DNA from: Candidatus Accumulibacter proximus
Lineage (GTDB): Bacteria > Pseudomonadota > Gammaproteobacteria > Burkholderiales > Rhodocyclaceae
DNA length: 64,000 bases
Assembly (NCBI GenBank): GCA_016709675.1
Contig: JADJMH010000034.1
Span: forward strand, 310,001 to 374,000
Direction of reading: 5' to 3'
Under the pieces are notes generated by a model, which saw only the letters and a program-made list of their open reading frames with translations, did not search any database and was not told where the DNA came from. Of this stretch, positions 25,153 to 34,608 are shown piece by piece; the stretch's first letter is position 1; each line of letters begins with the position of its first letter. Both the position numbers and the translations under genes were made by a program.

Positions 25153-26966
25153 CAATGCAAAGCCGTATAAATCTTCTCGGCCAGCTCCCGACTGATTCCA
25201 GGAACTGCTGTCAGTTGGTCAACACCGGCATCCGAAATTCCCTGCAAACCGCCAAAGCGAGAGATCAGCGCCTTGCGCCGCTTGGGTCCGATGCCACTGA
25301 TCTCTTCCAGGCGTGACCTTCGTCCCGCCTTGCCACGCCGGGCGCGATGTCCGGAAACTGCAAAGCGATGCGCTTCATCACGAACTTCCTGAATCAGATG
25401 CAGTGCGGGATCCTCTGGGGCCAATTGTAACGGCTCCCGGCCATCCGCGAAAAACAGTGTTTCCAGACCCGGTTTGCGCGCTTCTCCCTTGGCGACGCCG
25501 AGGAGTGGCAGGTGAGCGAGGCCCAGATCCTCGAGCGCCGAGGCGGCCGCACTTACCTGGCCGCTGCCACCATCGATCAGGACCAGGGTGGGCGTGACAC
25601 CGTCACCGGTGAGCAGCTTTTCGTAGCGGCGCTGGACCGCCTGCCGTATCGCGGCGTAATCGTCACCTGGCTGGATGTCCTGAATGTTGAACCGGCGATA
25701 CTCTGACTTGCGCATGCCGCCCTGATAGACAACGCAAGCCGCCACGGTCGACTCGCCCTGCGTGTGACTGATGTCGAAACACTCGATCCGCGTTTCCTTG
25801 CCTTCCTCGATGTCGAGCGCGAGGGTGTGGCACAGCGCTTCAATCCGCTCGCCCTGCCGTGACAGGGTACTGCGCCGTGCGGTGATGGCCAGACGTGCGT
25901 TCTGTTCAGCCATCTCGACCCAGACGCGCTGCATGGAGAACCTGGCCTCGCCAACCTTGACCGGCTGCGCGGCCAGTTCGCTAAGTGAATCGGCGATCTC
26001 GCCATCGGCGAGCGGCAAGTTGACCAGGATCCGCGGCGGTATCGGGTGTGCGAGATAATGCTGCCAGAGGAAAGCGGTTAACGCCTCCAGCGCTGACGAA
26101 TCAGCGCCATTGGCAGGAAACTGGGGTCGATCCCCGAGGTGGCGGCCGCCACGAACCATCGCCAGGTTGACGCAGAGCAGGCCGCCATCTTCAATCGCCG
26201 CCACGATGTCCACATCGCCATCCTTACCGCTTTCCACGTACTGCCTTTCCTGCACCTGCCGCAAGGACTGGATCTGGTCGCGATAGACGGCTGCCTGCTC
26301 GAAAGCGAGTTTCTCTGCGGCCTGATCCATCGCTGCTGTCAGGCTGCCGATCACGTCCTTTTGCCGGCCCTGGAGAAACATCGTCGCCATCTCGACATCC
26401 AGCGCATATTGGGCCGGCTCGATGAGTCCGACGCAGGGTCCTGAGCAGCGCTTGATCTGGTGCAGCAGACACGGCCGCGAACGGTTGTTGAATACCGAGT
26501 TCTCGCAGGTGCGCAGATGAAACATCTTCTGCAGCAGATGGATGCTTTCGCGCACCGCTACGGACGATGGAAACGGACCGAAGTAATCGGCCCGTCTGTC
26601 GGTGGCGCCCCGGAAAAAAGCCAGCCGCGGGTAGCTGTCCTGGGTCAGAACGATATAGGGGTAGGACTTGTCATCACGGAAGAGGATATTGTAGCGGGGT
26701 GACAGGCGCTTGATCAGATTGTTTTCAAGCAGCAGTGCCTCGGCCTCGGAGCGCGTCACCGTCGTTTCGATCCTGGCGATCTGCGCCACCATCAGCGCGA
26801 TGCGCGGACTTGGGTGGCTCTCGCGAAAGTATGAAGCGAGCCGTTTCCTCAGGTTCTTGGCCTTGCCGACGTAGAGCACCTGGTCGTCACCACCGAGCAT
26901 GCGATAGACCCCGGGGAACTCGGTCAGGGTGGCAAGCAGGGATTTGGCATCGAATGGTTCGCTCAA
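25152..26966 (-). CDS. uvrC: Excinuclease ABC subunit C
   Basis: A 604-residue nucleotide-excision-repair nuclease that cuts both sides of a UvrB-bound lesion. The N-terminal GIY-YIG domain reads GVYRMLGG and LYVGKAKNLRKRL. A UVR motif follows mid-protein. The C-terminal RNase H-like nuclease (RIECFDISHTQG, VLIDGGSGQ) and two helix-hairpin-helix motifs (ISGIGPKRRKAL, LTAVPGISRELA) complete it. The TTG at 26966 is preferred: AGGAGAGA lies just upstream and SEPFDAKSLL aligns with the E. coli N-terminus, whereas the frame open to 27068 adds unrelated residues overlapping earP. Confidence 0.95.
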   Translation of the reverse strand: MSEPFDAKSLLATLTEFPGVYRMLGGDDQVLYVGKAKNLRKRLASYFRESHPSPRIALMVAQIARIETTVTRSEAEALLLENNLIKRLSPRYNILFRDDKSYPYIVLTQDSYPRLAFFRGATDRRADYFGPFPSSVAVRESIHLLQKMFHLRTCENSVFNNRSRPCLLHQIKRCSGPCVGLIEPAQYALDVEMATMFLQGRQKDVIGSLTAAMDQAAEKLAFEQAAVYRDQIQSLRQVQERQYVESGKDGDVDIVAAIEDGGLLCVNLAMVRGGRHLGDRPQFPANGADSSALEALTAFLWQHYLAHPIPPRILVNLPLADGEIADSLSELAAQPVKVGEARFSMQRVWVEMAEQNARLAITARRSTLSRQGERIEALCHTLALDIEEGKETRIECFDISHTQGESTVAACVVYQGGMRKSEYRRFNIQDIQPGDDYAAIRQAVQRRYEKLLTGDGVTPTLVLIDGGSGQVSAAASALEDLGLAHLPLLGVAKGEARKPGLETLFFADGREPLQLAPEDPALHLIQEVRDEAHRFAVSGHRARRGKAGRRSRLEEISGIGPKRRKALISRFGGLQGISDAGVDQLTAVPGISRELAEKIYTALH

Positions 26967-27013
26967 AGGTTCTCTCCTCAGCGTTCCCGGCAGCCGTCGG
27001 CTGACGTAGGATA

Positions 27014-28201
27014 GTGATTTCGATCTTATCATGCCCATCCACACCGTCCGTGCCAGCCACTGCCCCACGACCCGACTGGGATGTCTTCTGCAAGGTCGTC
27101 GACAACCTCGGCGATATCGGTGTTTGCTGGCGGCTCGCGCGGCAAATGGCGGCCGAGTACGCGTTGCGTGTGCGCCTTTGGGTCGACGACCTGGACAGCT
27201 TCAGGCTGCTTTGCCCGCAACTGGATCCGTCGCTGCTGATCCAGCGGCTGCAGGGAGTCGAGGTTCGCCGCTGGGATGGTCGTTTTCTGCCGGTGACTCC
27301 GGCGCGGAGCGTGCTGGAAACCTTTGCCTGCCGGATTCCGGACGCCTTCGTCGAGCAGATGGCGCAACTGACGCCGCCTCCGGTGTGGATCAATCTGGAC
27401 TATCTGAGTGCCGAGGGGTGGGTGGCCCGCTTTCATGGGCAGCCTTCACCGCACCCGTACCTGCCACTCGTCAAGTATTTCTTCTTTCCCGGCTTCACGG
27501 CCGATACCGGCGGTCTGCTGCGCGAGCAAGACCTGCGCGCCGGGCGGGGAGAGTTCATCGCCAGCGCCGACTTGCAGTGCGAGTGGTGGCGCCAATTCGG
27601 TTTTGCACTGCCGCTCCCCGGCACGCTCCTGATCTCCCTGTTTGCCTATGACAACCCGGCGATCAGCGACCTGCTACAGGCTTGGGAAGTCTCCGATCGG
27701 CCCGTTTGTTGTCTGGCGCCGTGGCCATGCCGGCTACCGGCGATCGAGGCGCGTGCCGGGCGACCGCTCCGGGCGGGTGACATCGTGCGCTGCGGGGCGT
27801 TGGAGATCCGCCTGCTGCCATTCGTCGAACAAAGCCGCTATGACCGGATGTTGTGGCTTTGCGACCTGAACTTCGTCCGCGGCGAGGATTCCTTCGTGCG
27901 CGCTCAATGGGCGGGGCGGCCACTCGTCTGGCAGATCTACCCGCAGGCGGACGGCGCACATTTGGTCAAACTCGATGCCTTCTTGCGGCTTTATTGCGCT
28001 GTGCTGCCGCAGACAACAGTCGCTCTACTGCGTCAATTCTGGCAGGCCTGGAATGCCGGACGGGTCGAAAGGGCGCTCTGGACCAGGCTGGCTGCCGGGT
28101 TGCCGGGGCTGCACGAACACGCGATGCGCTGGGACAAGGAGCTCGCGCTGCAGGATGATCTGCTCAGCCGGCTGCTGCGCTTCAGCTCTTCCAAGCTATA
28201 A
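27014..28201 (+). CDS. earP: EF-P arginine rhamnosyltransferase
   Basis: A GT-B glycosyltransferase of up to 395 residues that transfers rhamnose from dTDP-rhamnose to Arg32 of EF-P. The N-terminal motif DVFCKVVDNLGDIGVCWR includes the two Asp residues shown to matter in EarP, and NFVRGEDSFVRAQWAGRPL near the end carries the Glu implicated in dTDP-rhamnose binding. Starts are all non-ATG: GTG at 27014 or GTG at 27047, the latter giving a more typical N-terminus; neither has a strong binding site. The efp gene follows 37 bases later, the usual pairing. Its 5' end is divergent from uvrC. Confidence 0.93.
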   Translation: MISILSCPSTPSVPATAPRPDWDVFCKVVDNLGDIGVCWRLARQMAAEYALRVRLWVDDLDSFRLLCPQLDPSLLIQRLQGVEVRRWDGRFLPVTPARSVLETFACRIPDAFVEQMAQLTPPPVWINLDYLSAEGWVARFHGQPSPHPYLPLVKYFFFPGFTADTGGLLREQDLRAGRGEFIASADLQCEWWRQFGFALPLPGTLLISLFAYDNPAISDLLQAWEVSDRPVCCLAPWPCRLPAIEARAGRPLRAGDIVRCGALEIRLLPFVEQSRYDRMLWLCDLNFVRGEDSFVRAQWAGRPLVWQIYPQADGAHLVKLDAFLRLYCAVLPQTTVALLRQFWQAWNAGRVERALWTRLAAGLPGLHEHAMRWDKELALQDDLLSRLLRFSSSKL

Positions 28202-28238
28202 TCTCACGCTTATCGCAATCCGTTTTGTCGAAAGCCAG

Positions 28239-28796
28239 ATGAAAACCGCGCAAGAGCTACGCCCAGGAAACGTCTTCATGGTCGGTCCCAACCCGATGGT
28301 CGTTCTGAAGTCCGAATATGTCAAATCCGGACGCAATGCTTCGGTCGTCCGGATGAAGATGAAGAATCTTCTGACCGACTCGCCCAGCGAGGCGGTCTAT
28401 CGTGCCGACGACAAGTTCGACGTCATTCAGCTCGAGCGCAAGGAAGTCAGCTACTCCTACTTCGCCGATCCCCTCTATGTCTTCATGGACGCCGACTATA
28501 ACCCGCACGAGATTGACGCCGACTGCATGGGTGACGCGCTCAACTACCTCGAAGACGGCATGCCCTGCCAGGCCATCTTCTACAACGGCAGGGCGATCTC
28601 GATCGAGCTGCCGACCAGTGTCGTGCGCGAGGTGGTCTACACCGAGCCTGCCGTCAAGGGTGACACCTCTGGCAAGGTCATGAAGCCGGCCCGGATGGCC
28701 ACCGGTTTCGAGCTGCCCGTTCCCGCGTTCATCGAAATGGGTGACCGGATCGAGATCGATACCCGCAGCAACGAGTATCGCTGTCGCGTCCGTTAG
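28239..28796 (+). CDS. efp: Translation elongation factor P
   Basis: A 185-residue three-domain EF-P that rescues ribosomes stalled at polyproline. The modified loop at the tip of domain I has Arg32 (VKSGRNASVV), the acceptor for rhamnosylation, rather than the Lys34 used with EpmA/EpmB; this agrees with the earP gene just upstream. Domains II and III end with the usual EIDTRSNEYRCRVR. The ATG at 28239 gives the standard length and N-terminus MKTAQELRPGNV. The following 160 bases hold no gene. Confidence 0.97.
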   Translation: MKTAQELRPGNVFMVGPNPMVVLKSEYVKSGRNASVVRMKMKNLLTDSPSEAVYRADDKFDVIQLERKEVSYSYFADPLYVFMDADYNPHEIDADCMGDALNYLEDGMPCQAIFYNGRAISIELPTSVVREVVYTEPAVKGDTSGKVMKPARMATGFELPVPAFIEMGDRIEIDTRSNEYRCRVR

Positions 28797-28956
28797 TTGC
28801 ACGGCAGCCGCCGGCGTTTGCATCAGGCAGTCGCTGCTGCCTGTCTGGTCGTAGCCGATCTGGTCTGACTGAAGATCTCGGGTTCTGAGGTCGGCTTGCC
28901 GCAAGATTCAGCGGCGACGACGAACTGCCTCGGCGTCCATCTGCTTGTCGTCTGTT

Positions 28957-29985
28957 TCAGGCGAGCAGGCGGGTAGCTGCTGTCACGCCATCCAGGTAAT
29001 TCGCGTCCTGCTGCAAAGACGCCCAGTCAAGGGCGGGGACGGAAGGTGAGAGACGCTCGACACGCCTGGCGCGTGCGGGATCCAGTAGCGGTCGCCAGTT
29101 GGCCAGCAATTCGCCGACTTCATCCGCTGAGTTGCACACCGGCAGCATGTCGCAGCCCGCTTCCCATGCTGCCGTACAGCGCTCGACGATGCCGCCGGCA
29201 ACACCGGCGCCAGCCATCGACAGGTCGTCGCTGAAGATGACGCCGTCGAAGCCCAGTTCATCGCGCAGCATGTTCAGCCAGAAGCGGGAGAAACCGGCGG
29301 GATCGGCGTCCACCAGCCGGTAGATCACGTGCGCCGGCATCACCGCGTCCAGCTTCAGCCGGCGGTAGGGTTCGATGTCTGGCGCCAGTTCATCGAGTCG
29401 GCGCTCGTCCACCGGCAGGTCGACGTGTGAGTCGGCCTCGACCCAGCCGTGCCCCGGGAAATGCTTGCCGCAAGCGGCCATGCCGGCGTTGTGCAGGCCC
29501 TCGATCAGCGCGCCGGCCAACTTGGTCACGGCAAGCGGATCGCCGTGAAACGAACGATCGCCGATGACGCTGCTGCGTCCCCAGTCGAGATCGAGTACCG
29601 GTGTGAACGACAGGTCGACGCCGCAGGCGCGCAGTTCGGCGGCCAGGACGTAACCGATCCGGCGCGCAGCAAGCAGTGCCGCCACCGGTTCCTTATCCCA
29701 CAGCTCGCCCAGGCGACGCATTGCCGGCAGGCGGGTGAAACCAGTCCGGCAGCGCTGGACTCGACCGCCTTCGTGGTCGATGGCAATCGGCAGAGCCGGA
29801 GAACGCAGCGCATGTACTTCCGCCGTCAGCTCCGCGAGTTGCTGCGGCGACTCGAAGTTGCGCGCGAAAAGAATCAGACCGCCGACCAACGGATGACACA
29901 AGCGCTCGCGTTCGACATCGGACAAAGCGAGTCCCGCGACGTCGATCATCAGCGGGCCAAGAGGGAGCTTCCGGCGAACGTTCAT
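28957..29985 (-). CDS. nagZ: Beta-N-acetylhexosaminidase (glycoside hydrolase 3)
   Basis: A 342-residue cytoplasmic enzyme of peptidoglycan recycling that removes N-acetylglucosamine from anhydromuropeptides. The family 3 signature KHFPGHGWVEADSHVDLP contains the His/Asp loop that acts as acid/base, and FSDDLSMAG carries the catalytic nucleophile Asp. Length matches NagZ. The ATG lies within the acpS stop codon (4-base overlap), so it is the last gene of the lepB-rnc-era-recO-pdxJ-acpS run. Confidence 0.95.
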   Translation of the reverse strand: MNVRRKLPLGPLMIDVAGLALSDVERERLCHPLVGGLILFARNFESPQQLAELTAEVHALRSPALPIAIDHEGGRVQRCRTGFTRLPAMRRLGELWDKEPVAALLAARRIGYVLAAELRACGVDLSFTPVLDLDWGRSSVIGDRSFHGDPLAVTKLAGALIEGLHNAGMAACGKHFPGHGWVEADSHVDLPVDERRLDELAPDIEPYRRLKLDAVMPAHVIYRLVDADPAGFSRFWLNMLRDELGFDGVIFSDDLSMAGAGVAGGIVERCTAAWEAGCDMLPVCNSADEVGELLANWRPLLDPARARRVERLSPSVPALDWASLQQDANYLDGVTAATRLLA

Positions 29986-30359
29986 GTTTGCTCCAGAATG
30001 ACGAAGGCGACTGCGAAGTCGCGCTCGTCGCTGATCGAGAGGTGGGCGACGAGACGCCGCTGGGCGAGATGGGCAGCGAGCGGGTCCGCGTACTCGAACA
30101 ACGGCTTGCCCAGGGAATCGTGGCCGACACCTATGTTCGGCAAGGTGGCAGGTGCGACGAGCCCAATGCCCAGCGCCTTGCCCAACGCTTCCTTGGCAGC
30201 GAAACGCTTGGCGAGAAAGCGTGCCGGGTCACGCACGCCGACAAACTCGGCACGTTCCATCGGCGACAGAATCCGCCCCAGTGCGCGCTGACCATGCCGT
30301 TCGTACAGGCTGCCGAGGCGCGCCACGGCGACGATATCGGTCCCGATACCGGCAATCAT
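29982..30359 (-). CDS. acpS: Holo-[acyl-carrier-protein] synthase
   Basis: A 125-residue phosphopantetheinyl transferase that activates acyl carrier protein with CoA. The N-terminal GIGTDIVAVARL holds the Mg-binding Asp, and FLAKRFAAKEALGKALGIG is the W/F-x-x-KE-A-x-x-K signature. Normal length. It overlaps pdxJ at its start and nagZ at its end, each by four bases. Confidence 0.95.
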   Translation of the reverse strand: MIAGIGTDIVAVARLGSLYERHGQRALGRILSPMERAEFVGVRDPARFLAKRFAAKEALGKALGIGLVAPATLPNIGVGHDSLGKPLFEYADPLAAHLAQRRLVAHLSISDERDFAVAFVILEQT

Positions 30360-31129
30360 TGCCGTGCTGGCCGTGCCAGCGAGCTTGCCTGGGCCTCACG
30401 CAGCAGCCGTTTCATTTCGCGCACGGCTTCGCGCAAGCCGACAAAGATGGCCCGGCTGATGATCGCGTGGCCGATGTGCAGCTCCCGGATACCGGCCAGT
30501 TGCGCGACCGGCTGTACGTTGAAGTAGTTGAGCGCGTGGCCGGCATTGAAACGCATGCCGAGCTGACGGACAAGGTGGCCGGCGAGGCGGATGGTCTCGA
30601 GTTCGGCTACCACCGCCTGACTTTCGGCATCCCGACCCTGGGTATAGAAGGCATGGGCGTAGGGACCGGTATGGATCTCGCATACGCGCGCGCCAATGCG
30701 TGCGGCGGCTTCCACCTGCGCCGGATCCGGATCAATGAACACGCTGGTGACAATGCCCGCCTCGCTGAGCCGCTCTACGGACTGGCGAAGCCTGGCTTCC
30801 TGTGCCATGATGTCCAGCCCGCCTTCGGTCGTCACTTCATGTCGACCTTCTGGTACCAGCATCGCCATCTGCGGCTTGATCCGGCAGGCGATCGAAACCA
30901 TTTCGTCGGTGGCCGCCATCTCGAGATTGAGCTTGATCTGTGCCAGCTCGCGAAGCCTTTCAACGTCGGCGTCCTGGATGTGTCGCCGGTCCTCGCGCAG
31001 GTGGATGGTGATGCCGTCGGCGCCGCCGAGATGTGCCTCGACCGCCGCCCACACCGGATCTGGTTCGTAGGTGCAGCGCGCCTGGCGGATCGTCGCTACA
31101 TGGTCAATATTGACGCCAAGTTCGATCAT
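30356..31129 (-). CDS. pdxJ: Pyridoxine 5'-phosphate synthase
   Basis: A 257-residue TIM-barrel enzyme condensing 1-deoxyxylulose-5-phosphate with aminoacetone-3-phosphate to form pyridoxine phosphate. The N-terminus MIELGVNIDHVATIRQAR and the segment GGADGITIHLREDRRHI are characteristic, including the Asp/His and Glu active-site positions. The gene overlaps recO by four bases at its start, giving the recO-pdxJ-acpS order widespread in proteobacteria. Confidence 0.96.
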   Translation of the reverse strand: MIELGVNIDHVATIRQARCTYEPDPVWAAVEAHLGGADGITIHLREDRRHIQDADVERLRELAQIKLNLEMAATDEMVSIACRIKPQMAMLVPEGRHEVTTEGGLDIMAQEARLRQSVERLSEAGIVTSVFIDPDPAQVEAAARIGARVCEIHTGPYAHAFYTQGRDAESQAVVAELETIRLAGHLVRQLGMRFNAGHALNYFNVQPVAQLAGIRELHIGHAIISRAIFVGLREAVREMKRLLREAQASSLARPARQ

Positions 31130-31842
31130 AGTTCCTGCAACTCCCTGAAGATCCGGCGGCTGACCAGGGCCTTGCCGCCGGTGTAGTGGCCGATCAGCGT
31201 CCGCATCAGCTGTTTGGCCTCTGCCAGCGACCGCGGATCGGAAAAATCCTCGCGCGCCAGGTCGATCAGCGTCCGGCCACTGACCGAGAGAGTCGAGCTG
31301 CCGGTGGCCGGCAGTCGCACCGGCCCGCGTTCTATCTCGTACGCGTAATGCCCATCGAGGTCAACCGCGAGGCCGGCGGCATCCGTTTCGAGCGTCAGGC
31401 CGTAACCGAGCTCCTGCAGCAGGGCTCGCTCGAAGCAGCGCAAATCCGACTCCCGTGCTCCCGTGGCAAAGCGGCGCAGAGTATCCGCATAGACGGAAAA
31501 AAGTTTCGCGTGGGCATCCTCGCGCGGCAGCAGGTGCATCAGCAGCTCGTTCAGGTAGTAGCCGCAGAACAAGGATTTTCCGGCCAGCAGCGGCTGCCCC
31601 CCCTGCCACTCTGCCTTGAGCAGCGTTTGCACCTCACCGCGGCCTGCCCAACCGAGTTCAAGCGGCTGAAAGGCCAGCAGGACGCCGCGCAAGACCGATC
31701 GCGGTCGCCGCGCGCCGCGCGCGAGCAGGGCGACGCGGCCATGGTCGCGGGAGAAGACATCGACAATCAGGCTGGTTTCACTGTAAGGGTAAGCGTGCAG
31801 TACGAAAGCCGGCTGACCATCGACCTTGTGCCGCTGATTCAC
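31126..31842 (-). CDS. recO: DNA repair protein RecO
   Basis: A 238-residue recombination mediator that loads RecA with RecF/RecR. The N-terminal OB fold is visible as AFVLHAYPYSETSLIVDVFS and GRVALLARGARRPRS, followed by the helical domain. It lacks a zinc finger, as in most proteobacterial RecO. Start at 31842 gives the standard length; the 38-base gap to era is the largest within this part of the operon. Confidence 0.93.
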   Translation of the reverse strand: MNQRHKVDGQPAFVLHAYPYSETSLIVDVFSRDHGRVALLARGARRPRSVLRGVLLAFQPLELGWAGRGEVQTLLKAEWQGGQPLLAGKSLFCGYYLNELLMHLLPREDAHAKLFSVYADTLRRFATGARESDLRCFERALLQELGYGLTLETDAAGLAVDLDGHYAYEIERGPVRLPATGSSTLSVSGRTLIDLAREDFSDPRSLAEAKQLMRTLIGHYTGGKALVSRRIFRELQEL

Positions 31843-31880
31843 TTCCCGACTCGTTCGCCAGCCATCAGCGAGTCCACTGT

Positions 31881-32765
31881 CTATTCGTAGCCGAGCGTCT
31901 TGAGCATTCGCTCATCATCCGCCCAGCCAGACTTGACCTTGACAAAGACTTCCAGGAACACCCGGCCGTCGAACAGACGTTCCATGTCCTGGCGCGCCTC
32001 GGAGGCAATCCGTTTGGTGATCTCGCCGTGTCGGCCAATGATGATCGACTTGTGGCCCTCCCAATCGACCAGAATCGCCACGCTGATGCGACGCAGGGCA
32101 CCGTCGACAACGAATTTCTCGATCTCGACGGCAGCGGTATAGGGCAACTCATCGCCAATCAGACGGAAAAGTTTCTCCCGAATGAACTCGGCCGCGAGAA
32201 ACCGCTCACTGCGGTCTGTAATCTCGTCCTCGGAAAACAGCAGTTCACTGTTGGGCAGATACTTGCGCGTCTCCGTGAGCAAGGCTTCAAGCTGGGCGCC
32301 GCGCGTGGCGCTGACCGGGACGATCGCCGCGAATTCACCTTCGGCGGCAAGTCGGGCAAGATACGGCAGTAGCTGCGTCTTGTCCGGCAACTGATCGATC
32401 TTGTTCGCGACAATGATCACGGGGCAGTTTGCCGGCACCAGTGTGCGTACCGCCCGATCGCGCTCGTCAAAGCGTCCGGCCTCGACCACGAAGAGGACCA
32501 CATCAACTTCCGCCAGCGCCTGCCTGACCCGACGGTTCATCGCCCGATTCAGGGCATTGCCATAGCGGGTCTGAAAGCCTGGTGTATCGACAAAAACGTA
32601 TTGCGCATCAGGTCTGGTGAGGATGCCCATGATGCGGTGACGGGTGGTCTGCGCGCGTCGCGAGACGATACTGACCTTCTCGCCAATCAGCGCATTGAGC
32701 AAGGTCGACTTGCCGACGTTCGGGCGCCCGACGATGGCAATCTGTCCGGAGCGGACTTCGCTCAT
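31881..32765 (-). CDS. era: GTPase Era
   Basis: A 294-residue GTPase for 16S rRNA maturation and 30S assembly. G motifs: GRPNVGKSTLLNAL (G1), the switch segment RRAQTTRHRI (G2), DTPGFQ (G3) and NKIDQL (G4). The C-terminal KH domain that binds the 3' end of 16S rRNA includes VDWEGHKSIIIGRHGE. The ATG overlaps the rnc stop by four bases, the classic rnc-era coupling. Confidence 0.97.
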   Translation of the reverse strand: MSEVRSGQIAIVGRPNVGKSTLLNALIGEKVSIVSRRAQTTRHRIMGILTRPDAQYVFVDTPGFQTRYGNALNRAMNRRVRQALAEVDVVLFVVEAGRFDERDRAVRTLVPANCPVIIVANKIDQLPDKTQLLPYLARLAAEGEFAAIVPVSATRGAQLEALLTETRKYLPNSELLFSEDEITDRSERFLAAEFIREKLFRLIGDELPYTAAVEIEKFVVDGALRRISVAILVDWEGHKSIIIGRHGEITKRIASEARQDMERLFDGRVFLEVFVKVKSGWADDERMLKTLGYE

Positions 32766-33433
32766 TGCTTGTACAAGGTCGCCAGGGCACGTTCAGCGGC
32801 GACCTGTTCGGCTGCCCGCCGACTTCCCCCGCGACCCTCGGTGCGGATCTTCAGGGAATCGATGACACAGGCCACCCTGAACTGCTGCACATGCGCTTCG
32901 CCCTCGGTGCCAGCCAGCACGTACTGTGGCAGGGCCAGTCGTATCCCCTGGAGATACTCCTGCAGACGCGTCTTGGCGTCCTTGATCTCCTGTCCCGGCG
33001 TCATCCGACTGAGCTCCTTGTCATATAACCCGACGATGATTTCGCTCGCAGCGTCAAAACCGGCGTCTAGCCACAGGGCACCGAGCAGGGCTTCAAGGGC
33101 ATCGGCGAGGATCGACGGGCGTTGCTGTCCACCGCTTTTCTGCTCGCCTTCGCCAAGCCTGAGATAGTCGCCCAGCGAGAGCGCCAACGCCTGCTGGTGC
33201 AAGCTGTCCTGGCGCACGAGGTTGGCTCGCAGTCGCGACAGGTCGCCTTCGGGAAGCATCGGGAAGCGCTCGAACAGGCTGCGGGCGATGACTGCATTCA
33301 GAATGGCATCGCCGAGAAACTCGAGCCGCTCGTTGTGCGGAGAGGTGAAACTGCGATGCGTCAGTGCCAGCTCGAACAATGCTTGATCCCGAAAGGTATA
33401 GGAAAGCGCCTGCTCGAGACGGGAAGCGGTCAT
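32762..33433 (-). CDS. rnc: Ribonuclease III
   Basis: A 223-residue double-strand RNA endonuclease that processes rRNA precursors and mRNAs. The catalytic signature ERLEFLGDAILN lies near residue 40, the second acidic cluster in DALEALLGALWLD, and the C-terminal dsRNA-binding domain ends with GGSRRAAEQVAAERAL. Start and stop overlap the DUF4845 and era genes by four bases each. Confidence 0.97.
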   Translation of the reverse strand: MTASRLEQALSYTFRDQALFELALTHRSFTSPHNERLEFLGDAILNAVIARSLFERFPMLPEGDLSRLRANLVRQDSLHQQALALSLGDYLRLGEGEQKSGGQQRPSILADALEALLGALWLDAGFDAASEIIVGLYDKELSRMTPGQEIKDAKTRLQEYLQGIRLALPQYVLAGTEGEAHVQQFRVACVIDSLKIRTEGRGGSRRAAEQVAAERALATLYKQ

Positions 33434-33804
33434 GGGCCGTAACCTCGACCTGACGATGAGCCCTTGAAGTCGATCAGGAGACTGACATTGGCCACCAGCG
33501 GAACTCGCTTCTCATAGGCAAAGGAGATGACCACCTGATTGTCTTCCTTGAATATATCCAGATCCGCGGGCCCGATGGTCTTGATATGCTCTACCTCGGC
33601 GTACTTGCCAAAAACCTGTCGAAGCTCGGGAACCGTCTTGCCGCTGGACTCTGCAGCCACCGCCTTGACCGCCTGCCGGATCTTGTAGTAGTCCATGAAC
33701 TCCGGTAGCACCCGGATCCCGAGAATAGCCACCAGGGAAATCACCACGCCCCAGACGATCAAGCCCGAGAGCGCCAAACCACGTTGACGATTCATAAGCT
33801 CCAC
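33430..33804 (-). CDS. DUF4845 single-pass membrane protein
   Basis: A 124-residue protein with one N-terminal membrane helix (about residues 8-30, LALSGLIVWGVVISLVAILG) and a small periplasmic domain. It matches the DUF4845 pseudopilin-like family regularly placed between lepB and rnc in beta- and gammaproteobacteria. The leading RQRGLALSGLI resembles a short type IV pilin-like leader without a clear cleavage Gly-Phe. Function is unknown. It starts three bases after the lepB stop. Confidence 0.85.
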   Translation of the reverse strand: MELMNRQRGLALSGLIVWGVVISLVAILGIRVLPEFMDYYKIRQAVKAVAAESSGKTVPELRQVFGKYAEVEHIKTIGPADLDIFKEDNQVVISFAYEKRVPLVANVSLLIDFKGSSSGRGYGP

Positions 33805-33807
33805 TCC

Positions 33808-34596
33808 TTACCTGAATGAGCCAATCCTTGAGAAATCACTGAAATTCAACCAGATGAAGAAAGCCTTCCCGACTATGTTCTGCTCGGGAACGAAACCCCA
33901 GAAGCGGCTATCACGGCTGTTGTCGCGATTGTCACCCATTACGAAGTAGTGGCCTGGCGGTACCGTGCAAACCACACCTGCGGCATTGTATGAACAGAGC
34001 TCGCGATTGGGGAATTGCGCCGGACCTGGAATATAGGGCGGGGCATCGGCATCGTTGAGCGCTTGATACTGCGCGGCGTCGATCTTCTCGGTGAATTGAC
34101 GCGAATAGTACAGTCGCTCCGGGTGCAGATAATCGTCAACCCGCGTCGTAGGCACCGGCTCGCCGTTGATCGTCAGTTTCTTGTTCTGGTAGGCGATAAC
34201 GTCGCCTGGTACGCCGATCACCCTTTTGATGTAGTCCAGTGACGGATCCTCAGGATAACGAAAGACCATCACGTCACCGCGCTGCGGGCTGTTAATGTCG
34301 ATTATTTTCCGGTTGATCACCGGCAAGCGGATGCCATATGTGTATTTGTTGACCAGAATGAAGTCACCAACCTGCAAGGTTGGAATCATCGAGCCTGAGG
34401 GAATCTTGAACGGTTCGACAAGAAACGAACGGAGCATGAAAACGATCAGGATGACGGGGAAGAAGCTGGCCCCGTACTCGACCCACCACGGGTCCTTGGC
34501 GTCAGCCGGACGACGCTTGCGCAGGACGAAGGCGTCCACGGCCCAGATCGCGCCGCTGACCAGCAACAGGATCAAGAGGATCAATGCGAAGTTCAC
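33808..34596 (-). CDS. lepB: Signal peptidase I
   Basis: A 262-residue inner-membrane protease that removes signal peptides from exported proteins. Two N-terminal helices are followed by the catalytic Ser69 in PSGSMIPTL and Lys124 in DYIKRVIGVPGD, and by the conserved GDNRDNSRDSRFWG box. Length and residues are complete. It sits 12 bases downstream of lepA on the same strand. Confidence 0.97.
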   Translation of the reverse strand: MNFALILLILLLVSGAIWAVDAFVLRKRRPADAKDPWWVEYGASFFPVILIVFMLRSFLVEPFKIPSGSMIPTLQVGDFILVNKYTYGIRLPVINRKIIDINSPQRGDVMVFRYPEDPSLDYIKRVIGVPGDVIAYQNKKLTINGEPVPTTRVDDYLHPERLYYSRQFTEKIDAAQYQALNDADAPPYIPGPAQFPNRELCSYNAAGVVCTVPPGHYFVMGDNRDNSRDSRFWGFVPEQNIVGKAFFIWLNFSDFSRIGSFR

Positions 34597-34608
34597 TCAC
34601 TCACTCCT

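Noticed and set aside
28824..28843. Hairpin (7-bp stem, 6-base loop) after efp
   Set aside because: No T run follows; may contribute to termination but evidence is too weak.
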